Below are positions 44,918 through 56,821 of a stretch of 64,000 nucleotides of DNA, in pieces. How positions within the stretch are numbered: position 1 is the stretch's first letter; every line of letters starts with the position of its first letter. Source of the DNA: Viola odorata (lineage: Eukaryota > Streptophyta > Magnoliopsida > Malpighiales > Violaceae); assembly GCA_963691705.1 (NCBI GenBank), contig OY829539.1:9984501-10048500 (forward strand), in the 5' to 3' direction. A program made the position numbers and the translations under genes. The notes below the pieces were generated by a model that made no database searches, had not been told where the DNA came from, and saw only the letters and a list, made by a program, of their open reading frames with translations.

Positions 44918-47074
44918 TCAAGGTGGTGGAGGGGTCTGATCTTGGCCTGAAGGTTGGCTCGATGGTTGGCCTAGATCAGCAACTGGTGGTGGTACTTCTG
45001 ATTTTTGTGGAGTAGAAGGAGGAACAGGCGACTGCTGTGTTGTTGCAAGTGGTTGTTTGGGATCATCTTCCTCGTCAGAGGACTCAGAGTCACTGCTGGT
45101 GATCATATGATTGTACACCTTCTTGCGAATGTATCCTACAGCTCCGTCCAAAGCCTTGAGGTACCCTAAGTGGACCTGCAGATGCTCGTAGACATGGAGA
45201 ACGTTGGTCCTGAGGTTCTTCTGCTGCTCCATGATGTTCTTCTGGCTGTCAATCAGCGCTTGGCCCCAGCATGGGACTATCTCATCTTTGTCTACGGCAG
45301 GAGTCTCTTGTGGCCTGTCTTGGTTCTTTTCCTGGCCTAGATGAGCATCTGCCGAGCTTGAAATTCTCTGGCCCAAGTTGGAAGGTCACAGGCATGAAGA
45401 TTAGCCTAGATCAGCTGCTGCTTCTGGTTCTGAATTGGGAGGATCTTGGCCTATGTCTTGGCCTAGATCCTGGGCTATATTGTTCTCTGCTGCTTCTCCT
45501 GGGATTTTGACAGGGCGTAGCCTGTATTTCCCTTCATTCTTCTTGTCGAAAATGTGCTCCTCCACCGGTGTAAAACCTGCATTACACTTAACAAATTCTC
45601 CTTCCAAATGGAAATATCCCATTTGGTCGAAGTCTTTCAAATCTAATATTTTAGGGGAGCAACATTTATGCAAATCAGCAGAGGCAAGATTTAAATCAGT
45701 AGTTTGCACAGCCAACCAAGTGATAAGAGACCCTAGAATCAGTTTAGAATTGGACTCACAAGCATGCAATTGATGAACCAAATATAGACCTAAATTAACC
45801 TTTTTCTTGTGCAGTACACACCATAGCAAAAAGAGTTCATATTTGGCCAGATTTCCAGAAACTTTTGTCTTCCCCGAAAGGTTGATAGACAAAGTCCTGT
45901 GGAGCATACGAAGGGCAGGGTTCTGAATTGCATGGGCCTTAGAATTCCTATCGAATTTAGCTTTATGGTCTCCTGATACCTCTCTAAAAGCAGCATTCTT
46001 ATCCCAATCAATAGGATAATCATAAATAGACTCATCACTATACGCATAACCCAACAAAGCATTAAACGCATTCAAAGACAAGTGGTTCCAATTACCACAC
46101 AAACAAAAATTAACCACATCAGCAACATCCAAATCGGGCTTATCTTTACCCCTAATATACACGGTGTCTTGGTCAAACCAGAAACTGTTGTAAAATTCCA
46201 AGCAGAGCTCAGTGTATGCATCACAATCAATTGACATCAAAAGAACCCAACCAATATCATACACAAAGGCTCTAATCCTATCCCCTAAAGCCATTTGATC
46301 TAAAAATGTAAAATCAAGCATGGAAAAAGCAGGAATATCACACGCATGCTTCTCAATCAATTTGGTTTTGAGGTCTGGTGTGTCAAACTTCAACCAGCCT
46401 CGGAGTGTGTGCAGTGGGGGTAAAGAAATTACCTTGGCAGTCTTGGCCAAGACCGGAGTCTCGTCATCCTCAAAGTCATCTTCTTCCTCAACCACTTTCC
46501 TCTTCCCTTTGCTTTTGGCGGTGGAAGGAGCAGCACTGGTTTTGCCCTTCTTAGTGTTTGAAGGCGGTGGCGGTGAATCTGGGATTCTCGCCGGCTTCTT
46601 CCTAGGGGTCTTTTTGTGGGCCACTTGTTTGAATCCTTTTGTGGGCTTTTTTGGTGGTGCGGCCGCAGCTGGTTGCTTCACCGGAGGTGGCAGTGGCGAT
46701 GTGGGAACTGCTGCGGCGGTCGGAGTTGGGTTTGGTGCTCCGGCTGCTTCCATCTTCTTCAGCAGCCTTTTCTCTCGCCTGCTCTCTCTCTCTCCTGCTG
46801 ATGCAGGAACGGAAGGCCGCATCCTCTTTGCAAGAGGGACGTCGTCGGAGTCTTCGTCACTCACGACCACGGCCCGGTCGACTCCCTTAACGTTGTCCTC
46901 AGACTCATCGGGAAAGTCGTCCTCTGAGGACATCGAGTCGTCATCCTCGAGCGCTTGGAGAAGACGCCTCACGACGGAGATTCCTTCGGCCGGAAGGATA
47001 GGTGGTGCTGCGCCTCTGAGGTCGTCACTAGCTTTTGGAATGTCAGACGGTGGGTCCTGGTTTGGTGGGTTCAT
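44918..47074 (-). pseudogene. Element B ORF3 (Athila env-like/ORF-1 type protein), two stops
   Basis: The third open frame of Athila elements follows integrase. The protein starts MNPPNQDPPSD; an acidic, then lysine/proline-rich N-terminal part of about 200 residues (PKKPTKGFKQVAHKKTPRKK) is followed by a folded region with ACDIPAFSMLDFTFLDQMA, FYNSFWFDQDTVYIRGK and SGNLAKYELFLLWCVLHKKK, which I associate with the Athila ORF domain. After 557 codons a TAA (45401-45403) and then a TGA (near 45389) interrupt the same frame. It continues to 44918 with a predicted coiled stretch (QKNIMEQQKNLRTNV) and a P/Q-rich tail. I see no convincing signal peptide or membrane segment, so an envelope role is doubtful. 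Confidence 0.8.
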
Positions 47075-47667
47075 GGTTGTGAGAGAGGAATGGAGAGTGG
47101 AAAAATGGTGGGTTATAGTTTTAGGTTTTCTGGAAATTTTGTGAGATTTTGGGAGAAGAAGACTGTTGAGTTTTTAAGCTCAGGTGGGTGGCCGATTTTT
47201 GTTAGTTACGTGGGTAATGGAGTGTCAGAGTAAAAGGGGAATACTCAGAGTTGGAGGTTTGAGTTTCCCACGTTTGCAATTAATTCCATTTAATTGCTTT
47301 TTGAATTTGCCTGTTCAAAAAGCTATTAAAATCTTTAAAAAGACGGCGCTGACACGTGTCCCACTAACTCACAAAGAGCTCCGCTGATGCATAACAGTCT
47401 AGCCCAAAGGCTTGGCCAAACTCTTGGCCAGCCTGTATCAATTTCCCCACACTTAATTTCCTGCACAAAATAAAAAATAACCCAGCGAAATCAAATGTGA
47501 CCAAAAATTTGAAAATAAATAAAATCAAAAGGAAAAATAAAAAGAAACAAAAAGAAACAGAAGAAAATTAAAATAAAATAAAAGAAACGTTCAAGAATAA
47601 AAGAAACAAGGGTTGCCTCCCTTGTAGCACCCTTATTTTAAGTCGTAGGCTTGACTCAGAATTTCCT
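47075..47667 (-). other. Element B spacer between integrase and ORF3
   Basis: The spacer carries a third polypurine-like tract (aagtgtggggaaat on the minus strand, 47441-47455), preceded on the plus strand by gtatca as at an LTR end. No coding was supported. It may hold the promoter or splice acceptor used by ORF3. Confidence 0.5.
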
Positions 47668-48900
47668 TCACTTATCCTCTGGTGGCAAATCCACCTTTTC
47701 AGAATTTTTTTCTTTCTGGAAACTTTCAAAGAATGGCTTCAATCTTTGTCCGTTCACCTTGAGCTCGACACCTATTTTTTCATTTCTAATATCTACTGCA
47801 CCATGTGGGTAAATATTAGTAACAACAAAAGTGCCTTCCCATCTTGTTTTTAATTTTCCAGGAAACAACTTAAAACGAGAATTATAAAGAAGAACCTTCT
47901 CCCATGTGTGGAGAGGTTTCCCAATAATTATTTTGTCATGGTAGGCCTTCATTCTGATTTTGACGATCAATTGATTGTCATAGGCTTGGTCTCTCAACTC
48001 CTCTAGCTCATGGAGTTGTAACTTCCTTTCTTGCCCAGCTTCATCATAGCTCAAGTTGCACTTTCGTATACCCCGATATGCTTTGTGTTGCAACCCTACT
48101 GGCAAGTGGCACGCCTTCCCATAGACCAGCTTGTAAGGTGTCATCCCAATTGGGCCTTTGTAAGCCGTTCTGCAGGCCCATAATGCGTCATCTAACCGCT
48201 GGCTCCAATCGCGTCTGTCTATCTTGGCCAAGACAGATTTCACCTCTCTATTCGACACTTCTGCTTGGCCGTTTGATTAAGGGTGGTAGGCTGTGGATAC
48301 TCTATGTGTGATGTCATATTTCCTCAAAAGGGAAGATAAAATCTTGTTGCAGAAGTGTGTTCCTCGATCACTAATGATCCCTCGAGGAATTCCAAATCTG
48401 TTCAAGATGTTAGATTTAATAAAAGAAATAACAGTCCTAGCATCATCATTCTTGGTGGCTTTAGCCTCTATCCATTTTGATACATAATCCACAGCTAAGA
48501 GAATATATTTGTTGCCAAAAGAAGTAGGGAAAGGTCCCATAAAATCTATGCCCCATATATCAAATATTTCACATGAAAGACTAAAATTGATAGGCATTTC
48601 ATTTCGGGAACTAATATTCCCTACTTTTTGGCAAGCGGGACAAGTTTTACAAAACAGAAAACTGTCCTGAAAAATACTAGGCCAATAAAAACCAGCCTCT
48701 AAGAATTTTAGGGCTGTTCTCCTTGCTCCAAAATGGCCTCCACATGCTTGAGAATGACAGAATTTAAGAATAGACAAAGTTTCACCTTGAGGTATACACC
48801 TTCTAAGTAGTTGATCAGTGCCTAATTTCCATAAATAAGGATCATCCCAGACATAGTACTTACTATCATGTTTGACCTTTACTCTCTCATAGGTAGTCAT
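47668..48900 (-). pseudogene. Element B integrase (broken)
   Basis: The zinc region has CHSQACGGHFGARRT and CPACQKVGNISSR. The core has WGIDFMGPFPTSFGN (first D) and GIISDRGTHFCNKIL (second D). The glutamate block [15 protein letters not shown] lies just after a TAA at about 48259-48261. After that the frame continues to 47668 with [14 protein letters not shown] and a basic C-terminal region with [19 protein letters not shown], a typical Athila integrase end. Confidence 0.9.
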
Positions 48901-48948
48901 ATCACCATAGTGTTTACCTGTTGCAAGGTAATTCGCAATTTCAGCGTA

Positions 48949-50592
48949 CTATGAGCGCGGGTTTGACTGAGGGTTTGGCCTAGACTCCGGGCTAGATAGT
49001 GCGACTGAAAATAGTTTTTCATCAGGAAATTCTACCCTTACTAGTTCCAGGTCTCCTTCTGCTAGGCAGCGGCTCAGGTGGTCTGCCACAAGGTTCTCCC
49101 TGCCGCTCTTGTCCATAATTTCCAGATTATGCTCCTGTAAAAGAAGAATCCATCGGATTAGTCTAGGTTTGGCCTCATGCTTTACCAAGAGATATTTCAA
49201 TGCCGCATGGTCAGAAAATACAATAATTTTTGTGCCCAATAAATAAGATCTAAATTTTTCCAGGGCAAAAACTATTGCAAAGAGTTCTTTTTTGGTTGTG
49301 GTGTAATTTCTTTGGGCATCATCTAGCATTTTTGATGCATAATAGATCACGTGTGGATCTTTTCCTTTCTTCTGCCCAAGAACCGCTCCAACAGCAGCGT
49401 CACTTGCGTCGCACATCAGCTCAAATGGCAAGCTCCAGTCCGGCGCTTGGATGATCGATGCTGATGTCAATCGCTCTTTCAGCTCCTCGAACGATTTTTG
49501 ACATGGCTCGTTGAAGTTGAACTCTACCTCCTTTTGTAGTAGCTTGCACATTGGTTCAGCTACCTTAGAGAAGTCTTTTATGAACCTACGATAGAAACCT
49601 GCATGTCCAAGAAAGCTCCTAACCTCACGCAAGCATGAGGGTTAAGGCAAGTTCTTTATAGTGTCAATTTTTGCTTGATCAACCTCAATGCCTTTCTTTG
49701 AAATCACATGGCCAAGGACAATTCCTTGGTCTACCATAAAATGGCATTTTTCAAAGTTTAAGACTAAACATGTATCAACACATCTCTTTAAAATATTTTC
49801 TAAATTATGTAAGCATTGTTCGAAATTATTACCGTAAACGGTAAAATCATCCATGAATACCTAGATGCTCTTCTCTACATATTAAGAAAATATACTTACC
49901 ATGCACCTTTGAAAGGTTGCAGACGCATTGTATAGCCCAAATGGCATGCATCTGTAGGCGAACGTTCCAAATGGACAAGTGAACGTCGTCTTTTCTTGGT
50001 CTTCGGGTGTAACGGGAATTTGATGAAACCCCGAGTAGCCGTCCAAGAAGTAATAGTGAGACTTTCCAGTAAGCCTCTATACCATTTGGTCGATAAACGG
50101 TAATGGGAAATGGTCCTTCCGAGTGACTTGATTCAGCCTTCGGTAGTCAATACATAGCCTCCATCCGTTTTGGATTCTTGTTGTTCTTTGGGTTCCATCT
50201 TCTCCTTCGATCACTGTAATTCCAGTTTTCTTAGGAACTACCTGCACAGGAGACACCCAATTACTATCAGAGATAGGATAAATCACACCTGAATCTAACA
50301 ATTTAATTATTTCTTTTTTAACCACTTCCATCATTGGAGGGTTTAATCTCCTCTGGGGTTGCCGAATGGGTTTCTTATCCTCTTTCACATGAATTTTGTG
50401 GGTACATATGTTGGCTGATATTCCCTTGATATCCGCCATGGTCCAGCCAATCGCTTCCTTGTGCATCTTCAAGACTGCCACCAATCTCTCTTCTTCATTC
50501 CCCGTTAGCTTTGCTGAAATAATAACGGGTAGGGTGTCGTCTAGGCCTAGATAGGCATATTTGAGATGGTCTGGCAGAGGTTTTAATTCCAA
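48949..50592 (-). pseudogene. Element B reverse transcriptase and RNase H (broken)
   Basis: RT shows GWRLCIDYRRLNQVTRKDHF, the substrate-loop block GYSGFHQIP, CMPFGLYNASATFQ and the catalytic box FMDD (49843-49854). RNase H has [36 protein letters not shown] and NLVADHLSR. Stops interrupt at 50077-50079, near 49890 and 49860, and at 49642-49644. The order and motifs are standard Athila. Confidence 0.92.
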
Positions 50593-51354
50593 CTATGGTG
50601 CCTGCACAACAGAAGGTAGAAATTTAGGAAGGTTGGGTTGAATAAACTGGCAACTTACTGTTTTCTTCCTAATTTTTGCAGTCTTGGCCTGCGTCTTGAC
50701 CAAGCTCGGGGCCAAGATCAAGTCCGTATCTTCTGGATCGGCCAAACTGTCCAAAATTTTTTGGAGTTCCTTCTGATCTCCAGTCCTGTCCTCTAATTCT
50801 TTTAGAGTTCTTGTGGAAATTCCCCTGCTCAAAACATACTCAAGAGGGTCGTTAATATAAATGTCAGCAATTTCCTCAGTAATTGGATCTAAAACATCGA
50901 GAAAATTAACACAATGTAAATCATTAGGATGTTTTAAGGCTTCAGTAATCCTGAATTTAATTGTTCTTCCACAAAATTCCAGAATTATACTTCCTTCAAA
51001 ACAATCAATCTTTGCTTTCGATGTCCTTAGGAAAGGTCTTTCTAATAAAATATTAGTGGTGCAAGAGGTAATTGAACATTCATTTCAACTATATAAAAGT
51101 CCACTAGATAAATAAAATCATTTTGCCATCACCAAGACATCAGTCACTACGCCCTTAGGTCAGATGATCGTTCGATCGGCCAGCTGGATTACCAAGTCGG
51201 TCTCCTTCATTGTTCCTATCTTCAAGGTCTCGAATTCACTCAGGGACATCACGTTGATGCCTGCCCCTAAGTCGCAAAGGGCCTTCTCAATTTTCTTATT
51301 CCCGATTTGGCATGGAATGGTGAAAGTCCCTTGATCCTTGCACTTCTCTGGAAG
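50593..51354 (-). pseudogene. Element B protease region (broken)
   Basis: The minus strand reads PCQIGNKKIEKALCDLGAGI, where DLGA is the Athila-type variant of the retropepsin active site, then VMSLSEFETLKIG. Stops follow at the ADRTII end, near 51160, and near 51120, then a frame change. A linker to RT continues with DPITEEIADIYINDPLEYVL and SRGISTRTLKELEDR. Confidence 0.75.
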
Positions 51355-53322
51355 CTACTGTACTGCCGAGACATTGTGAGTTAAGTTCACCCTCTCTATA
51401 CCTGCAATTTTCTTTTTATTAGTGCACAACTCTTTAAGAAATTTAGCATAAGAGGGAACTTTTGCAATTAAATCCAACATAGGTATATTAACAGCTATTT
51501 TCCCAAAAACAGCCATGAAGTCTCTCGCTTCATCTTGCCTCTTCTCTTTCGAAGATCTAGGGGGAAATGGTGGAGGAATTTCTATGATTTCTTCCTTCTG
51601 GTCTGGCTTGACCTGCAGCTTGGCCAAGACAAGTTATACCTTTTCTGGTTCCGCGATAACTGCAGGCTTGGCCTGATGTTTGGCCAAGACTGCCTCTATT
51701 TTAGTTTCTTCTTCCTCATCTTCATCCACTTCTTCCGATTGGATTTTTCTTATTTCCTCATCTGTTTTCGCTCCTTCCCTTTCTGGTAACATAGCTCCAC
51801 TCCTAAGGCTCATGGCACTAACATTGTGTTTTGGATTGTCTACGGTTGTAGAAGGTAATTTCCCTTGATTGGCCATTTGATTGATTTGTTTTTGCATCTC
51901 CGCTAAGCTAGACTGCGTAGATTGCATCAAGTTCTTTTGCATCTCAACCAAACTTTTAAGCGTATCCTCTATAGAGGGACCGGTTATCTGCAAGGGTTGA
52001 GGTGCTGGAGGCAGCTGGGGTACCGAGGCTTGGCCAGGAGGTTGGCCAGGATTTAGGTGTGAAGGACGAGGTACGAAGTGTTGAAAGTTAATGGGAGGTT
52101 GTTGCTGAGGTATATTCTGATTTTGATTCTGATTTGGAGGGACTGGGTCTCTCCATCTAAAATTTGGATGGCCTCTCCATGAGTACTGGTTACTTCCTTG
52201 AGGGAAATTTTGCATACTCCCTTGGTTCTGCCCATAGGTTGCATTTAGTTGTGTTACGTCATCAGGATGCTGTACCATGTAACAATTATTGGTCTGATGA
52301 TCTTATTGCTGGCAGATTCCGCAAATCGATGCTACTTGCTCCTGATTAGAGTTCCCCGTGGTCATTGCACCTAAAATATTGACAGAAATATTTTTGACCA
52401 TATCAGTTAATTCAGTTAATTTTTGCTCAACATCAATAGAACAAAGACTAGAAGGAATAACAGTCCTGTCAGAAGTGGTATTATTTTGGCTATTGTCTGC
52501 TATGGTTTGAAGTAGAAGTTTGGCTCTGGTAACCGTCAAGTCCTGCAATGCTCCACCTGCGGCTGCATCAACTTTTTCTTTACTGGGTAGGAGCATTCCA
52601 TCATAAAAATATTGGATCATGGTCTGATCCGCAACTCCATGTGTAGGACAAACTTCTTGCAATTCTCTGAACCGTTGGTGATATTCACTTAGACCCTCAT
52701 TGTTCCTCTGCTGGATGGCAACCATGTTCTTCCTAGCCGCCCCTGCTTTTGTTGCATTCCAGTACTTGTTGAGGAATAATGTGGACATCTCAGCCCAGGT
52801 ATTGACCGTGTTGTAAGGTAGGTTGCAAAACCAATTTTGGGCAGCCCCCTCAAGAGAGCATGGAAAAGCTTTTAACTTTGCTCTCTCCATGTTCACAGCA
52901 GCTGGTTTCATCATATCACACTGAACGTGTAGATTCCTCAGGTGCTTGAATGGGTTCTCGTTCGAATGGCCATAGAATCTAGGAAGGTTGGCCACCATAT
53001 TGGTCTTGATAGACCAGTCATTTGCCACTGTTGGCAAAGCTATGCAGGAAAAGGTTTCCTGCTCTGCTGTTCTGTTCAGTTCCCTCATCGTGGGTTCTTC
53101 TGGATTTCTTGCCATGTCTGGATCAATGAAGTCGTCTTGGTCGGAAGATTGGCCAAGACTATGGTCTAGACTGCGATCTGTTTCGGAACTAGAGGTTTCC
53201 GATTCACTTTCTTCTGGGATTTTCCTTTTCTGAGCTATCTTCCTGACTTGTGCTTCGGCCTCAGTGAGATTCGGATTATATGGTAGCAAATCTTCTTCTC
53301 TACAAGAAGACCTGGTCATCAA
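51355..53322 (-). pseudogene. Element B Gag (broken)
   Basis: The Gag core has NPFKHLRNLHVQCDMMKPA, KLKAFPCSLEGAAQNWFCNL and LFLNKYWNATKAGAARKNM, classic Athila Gag words. A CxxC (CGIC) followed by DHQTNNC suggests a zinc knuckle, but a TAA at 52303-52305 lies inside it. Further in-frame stops are at 51634-51636 and 51355-51357. Between them are a Q/P-rich segment and PPPFPPRSSKEKRQDEARDF, the conserved stretch before the protease. Confidence 0.88.
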
Positions 53323-53367
53323 CTATCAAAAATAAAATAAAACAAAAACTACAAATACCGTCAGAGA

Positions 53368-53385
53368 TCCCCGGCAACGGCGCCA
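53368..53385 (-). other. Element B primer binding site (tRNA-Asp type)
   Basis: On the plus strand tccccggcaacggcgcca is exactly the kind of 3' tRNA-Asp end used by Athila and related elements. It lies five bases inside the 5' LTR edge at 53391. Confidence 0.85.
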
Positions 53386-53390
53386 AAATT

Positions 53391-54918
53391 TGATCGCGCG
53401 TCGAACACGTCAAATATAATAGTGAAATAGGTATGGAATTGGGGGTAGAAATACAACTTATCACTGTCTACAAGAGTTTGTAGATTATGGTAAGAGGATC
53501 GTCCACAGAGACCTCTAAGAAATGTAATTCTTGGTTTGACTTCCTCGTCACTGGATTTGGTTTGGTAGAATCTGAAAACAAAGACAAAACAGAAAGAGGT
53601 AAAAATAGTTCAAAATAGTATTGGCCAAAGGCTTGGCCAAGACAGGGGTCAAGATTGGAGTAAATCTAGTAAAAGTTTAATTCCAGGTAAGGGCGATATG
53701 AGAGCTTCTGTTCTTATGCTTCAATCATAGACTCAAGGGTATTCATCTCTTGATTCATAGTACTGCTATAGAGTGGAGGTACTCCTGTTCACTCCTGTCT
53801 TCCCTCCTCTTCAAATTACCTGGCGGGTGCTCCCTTTCCTGATAATCCTAGCCAAGGGACACCTTGCTGGTTAAAGGGTTTATCCGTTTGACTGCTGTCT
53901 TGAATGGTTGTTCACTTCCTCAATGGTATAGGGGAAGACAGTACCTAGGCCAAGGTGTTTCCCTGTGGAAACCCTAGGTTGTCAATCTGGTCTTGACCTA
54001 GATTACTTATTTCTTCTAGTCTGGCGCGAGACTAGTCACCTACTTTGTCTAGCCGACGGGTACTCCATTTCCTTCTAGACCGGCTGCAACTCTTCTCTAC
54101 TAGAGTACAAGGATGATCAAACCTTGTCTCTAGTGAGTAAGCGATAGATTAAGTTCAAGAAATAAATAAATACGAGAGAAGAGATTATTAAGTACTGATA
54201 GATCTCACGAATGCATAAGATCTTCAGCTCATCAACCCTTACCAAAAATGGGTGTTTAGCTATTCATACTCATAGATAAAAAGATAAAATATTTGATTGC
54301 ATAAATAAATTAAATTCGAGATTTAAATAATTAAATCCGGAGCAAATTGTATCAATGTCAAAGAAGGAGAAAAAAGAAGAAAGGTTTCGATCCCCGACAG
54401 AGGAGGAACAATGTTTAGCTAAATAGCCCTCAAACTCCTCTGTCCTATTCCAACTCTAATCCCTCGAAAATCTCTAAAAGATTGCCACAATAAATTGTTC
54501 TAAAATGGAAATTAAATCGCAAATACAAAAGAGGGAGATCCCTTGCGGGATTCTTCAAAAGATATGCTTCAGATCCCTCTAGATTTGCTGGACAGCTGCG
54601 ACTTGCCAGCTTGCAAAGCCCAATGCGGGAAGCGACCCAAGTGATCCGTGCTTCTGCCTCTATCGCAAAAGTGTCTTGGCCGCAGGCTTTGGCCAAGACG
54701 AACTGATGTGCGCTGCTTTGAATACGAATGTGTCTTGGCCAAGCTCCAGGCCAAGACTCGGGGAAATAGCTTCAGCTATTCACAAATCAGAATCTTCAAT
54801 AATCTGCCTCCAGACCAGAACTGCTAAGATATGGGAAATACAAGGATAAATCAGTAGGTTTACTGCCCAATTCAACAAGTAAATGGACAATAAAACATGA
54901 TGAAATGCAATGTAATCA
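53391..54918 (-). repeat. Element B 5' LTR
   Basis: The 1528-bp LTR runs from tgatcgcgcgtcgaacac to gcaatgtaatca. It is unbroken, and shows the undisturbed site (caaaagatatgcttcagatc, 54555-54574) where element C inserted into the other LTR. Confidence 0.92.
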
Positions 54919-55190
54919 AGGGTTAAAGCCTGGTTGAATAAGTTTGTTTCCTTGTGGCAAACCTAATTTGGTGACCTAACTGGTTAGGAAAGGTGGAAGT
55001 TATTGAATACGTTATTTTGTTGAAGAGTTAAAGCCTGGTTGAATAAGTTTGTTTCCTTGTGGCAAACCTAATTTGGTGACCTAACTGGTTAGGAAAGGTG
55101 GAAGTTAATCCTTGTAGCAAACCTGACCTAACCGGTTACGAAAGGGGGAAGTTGTTGAAAATGTTATTTTGTTGAAGGATTAAAGCCTAA
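54919..55190. repeat. 105-bp minisatellite, right part
   Basis: The array interrupted by element B continues here, with ttggtgaccta at 54968 and 55073 (step 105) and a shortened, degenerate last unit to about 55190. Confidence 0.88.
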
Positions 55191-56309
55191 TGTTTATGTA
55201 GGTGACAAACGAGGATGAAAGGTTGTTTTTTTATTTATGGAGGGAGGAGAGAACATCCATTTTAACTAAATTTTGAAAATAAAGATAAATTTATGATGAT
55301 TGTTAACCTTAACAATATAATCCCATGGAAGGCTAAGGGATTCATAGAGGAGTTATCAACATTTTAGACGCTTTGTTACATTATAATATGAATTTCTCAT
55401 GAACGCACTATTTAAGTGACCACTCACAATCAAAAGTTGACTTCTGGAAGCCATATGTGAAGTTCCTCTCCAAAGCTTGAGGGATGTTTGATTACTAGAA
55501 TAATACAGAGTTCTCTAGTGCAAGACTACATGAAGGAAGCACCATTTATCTTGAATGATGCTGAATTTTCGCTGATAACACCACCGCAAAACCGTATCAG
55601 ATCTGCCACCGAATGCAAGTGAGTGATCTTCCTGCTCTGAATTCTCTTGTGCATGAAAAAAAGGTTATATTTGGTTTTATTAATTTGTAAAGTTGTTGTG
55701 ACCTACATATATCATGAGTTATGATTCTGCAGCTTATGCCACTAATTCTTTGCTTTTGATTGATATAAATATATGCTTTGCAACATCTTTGACTTCTGTC
55801 TTAGTAGTCATGCTTGAGTGTATATAAAAAGATACAACATGTATTACAAATTTATCGTCTTTTGATTTGCATTGCTGGAATATTTCATTTATTGTGTATC
55901 TTTAGGCAGACTTTTGCTTCAAACTGAGTCAACATGTTTATTGAAATTTGATGATTTTGGCATTTAAGTTACAGAATCTCACTCTCTTTATCCCTTCACT
56001 CCCCTTTACTTCATGCACCTGGCTTAATTACCTATATGCCTTTGGATTTCCTTTGGATTTCCTATTTCCTCCTGTAGCTCTTCACTTTGAATCTTTATCT
56101 TGTTGATTAGGGGCGATTTATCATTTTGTTTCTTTTTCGTACGACCACAACAAATAATATGTGGTCTTCTACTTAGTTGCAACCTGCCTAGTTTTTTACT
56201 CTTGTGCTTAGGCTGTAACCATGTCAAGACACAAGTGATGAAGGAGTAGTTGGGTTTGTTGGCATCCAATACTTCATAGTTGTTGTAATTAATCTACTTA
56301 TTTTGTTTT
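55191..56309. other. Intergenic or intronic DNA, one possible exon
   Basis: Apart from the possible exon at 55461-55618 no coding or repeat feature was recognised. The region is AT-rich and of gene-like composition. Confidence 0.35.
55461..55618 (+). pseudogene. Possible orphan exon, protein not recognised
   Basis: The frame reads SSSPKLEGCLITRIIQSSL, then VQDYMKEAPFILNDAEFSL and ITPPQNRIRSATECK, and ends exactly at a gtgagt donor. It has ordinary protein composition and no repeats. A TGA precedes it at 55458-55460, and I found no convincing acceptor or following exon. It could belong to the ULP2-like gene disrupted upstream on the same strand, or to another broken gene. Confidence 0.35.
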
Positions 56310-56700
56310 TCAATTCTTTGGTTTTTTGTTGTTATTTATACTTTCGTCTGTCTCAATTGATGGCCTTATACATTCGCCATCCTCAGTAGCTTCATTTTCA
56401 AACTCATTAAAATTAAAGTTACTGTAACCAGGCCCATCTTGCTCTGTATTGGGCCTAGCTGTAGACCCATGACTTGTATGGTTAGGCTCATTCTCAGGGT
56501 CTATCTCTTGTAATCCCTCTATTTCAATCCTCTCATCACACTTTGTAGCCGTTGCACCAACCCTATCACAATCTGAACTATTATCATCACAACTTTCCAC
56601 CACAACCTCATCTCCACCCACTGATTCATTGTTATCTCCAGCTTTAAAGGTTAGCAATAATGGAACACCCCTTAATTCATTTTCAGCACCAGAACCTATA
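56310..56700 (-). pseudogene. Possible exon of an unknown protein
   Basis: The minus strand has a tttttttatag acceptor at about 56700, then GSGAENELRGVPLLLTFKAG and an acidic, serine/asparagine-rich tail (DDNSSDCDRVGATATKCDER) to a stop at 56310. Acidic N-terminal parts like this occur in MuDR-type transposases, but I cannot assign it. Confidence 0.3.
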
Positions 56701-56821
56701 AAAAAACAAGTGACGTACGTACTCTCAAATGATACTGATATATTGCCAAATCTTTCACTCCAAACATTTAATTGAATCACGTACATTGACAAATCAGAAA
56801 TTATTACTCATCAAGGAGTTA

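Larger units (their letters stand above)
30205..54918 (-). mobile_element. Element B: Athila-lineage Ty3/Gypsy retrotransposon, split by element C
   Basis: LTRs are at 53391-54918 (5') and 30205-31380 plus 43488-43838 (3'). The 5-bp TSD is agggt (30200-30204 and 54919-54923). Without the inserted element the length is about 12.6 kb, normal for Athila. Reading leftwards from the right LTR come a tRNA-Asp-type primer site, gag, protease, RT, RNase H, integrase and an additional ORF3 with Athila character. Gag-pol carries many stops. In the first 450 bases I counted about 16 differences between the LTRs, so it is clearly older than element C. Confidence 0.92.

Noticed and set aside
44918..47074. 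ORF3 of element B as a true viral-type envelope
   Set aside because: No signal peptide, cleavage site or membrane anchor could be seen, so I describe it only as Athila ORF3.
46320..47144. 274-codon plus-strand frame
   Set aside because: It lies opposite ORF3 of element B and reflects the codon composition of that gene; S/G-rich, no domain.
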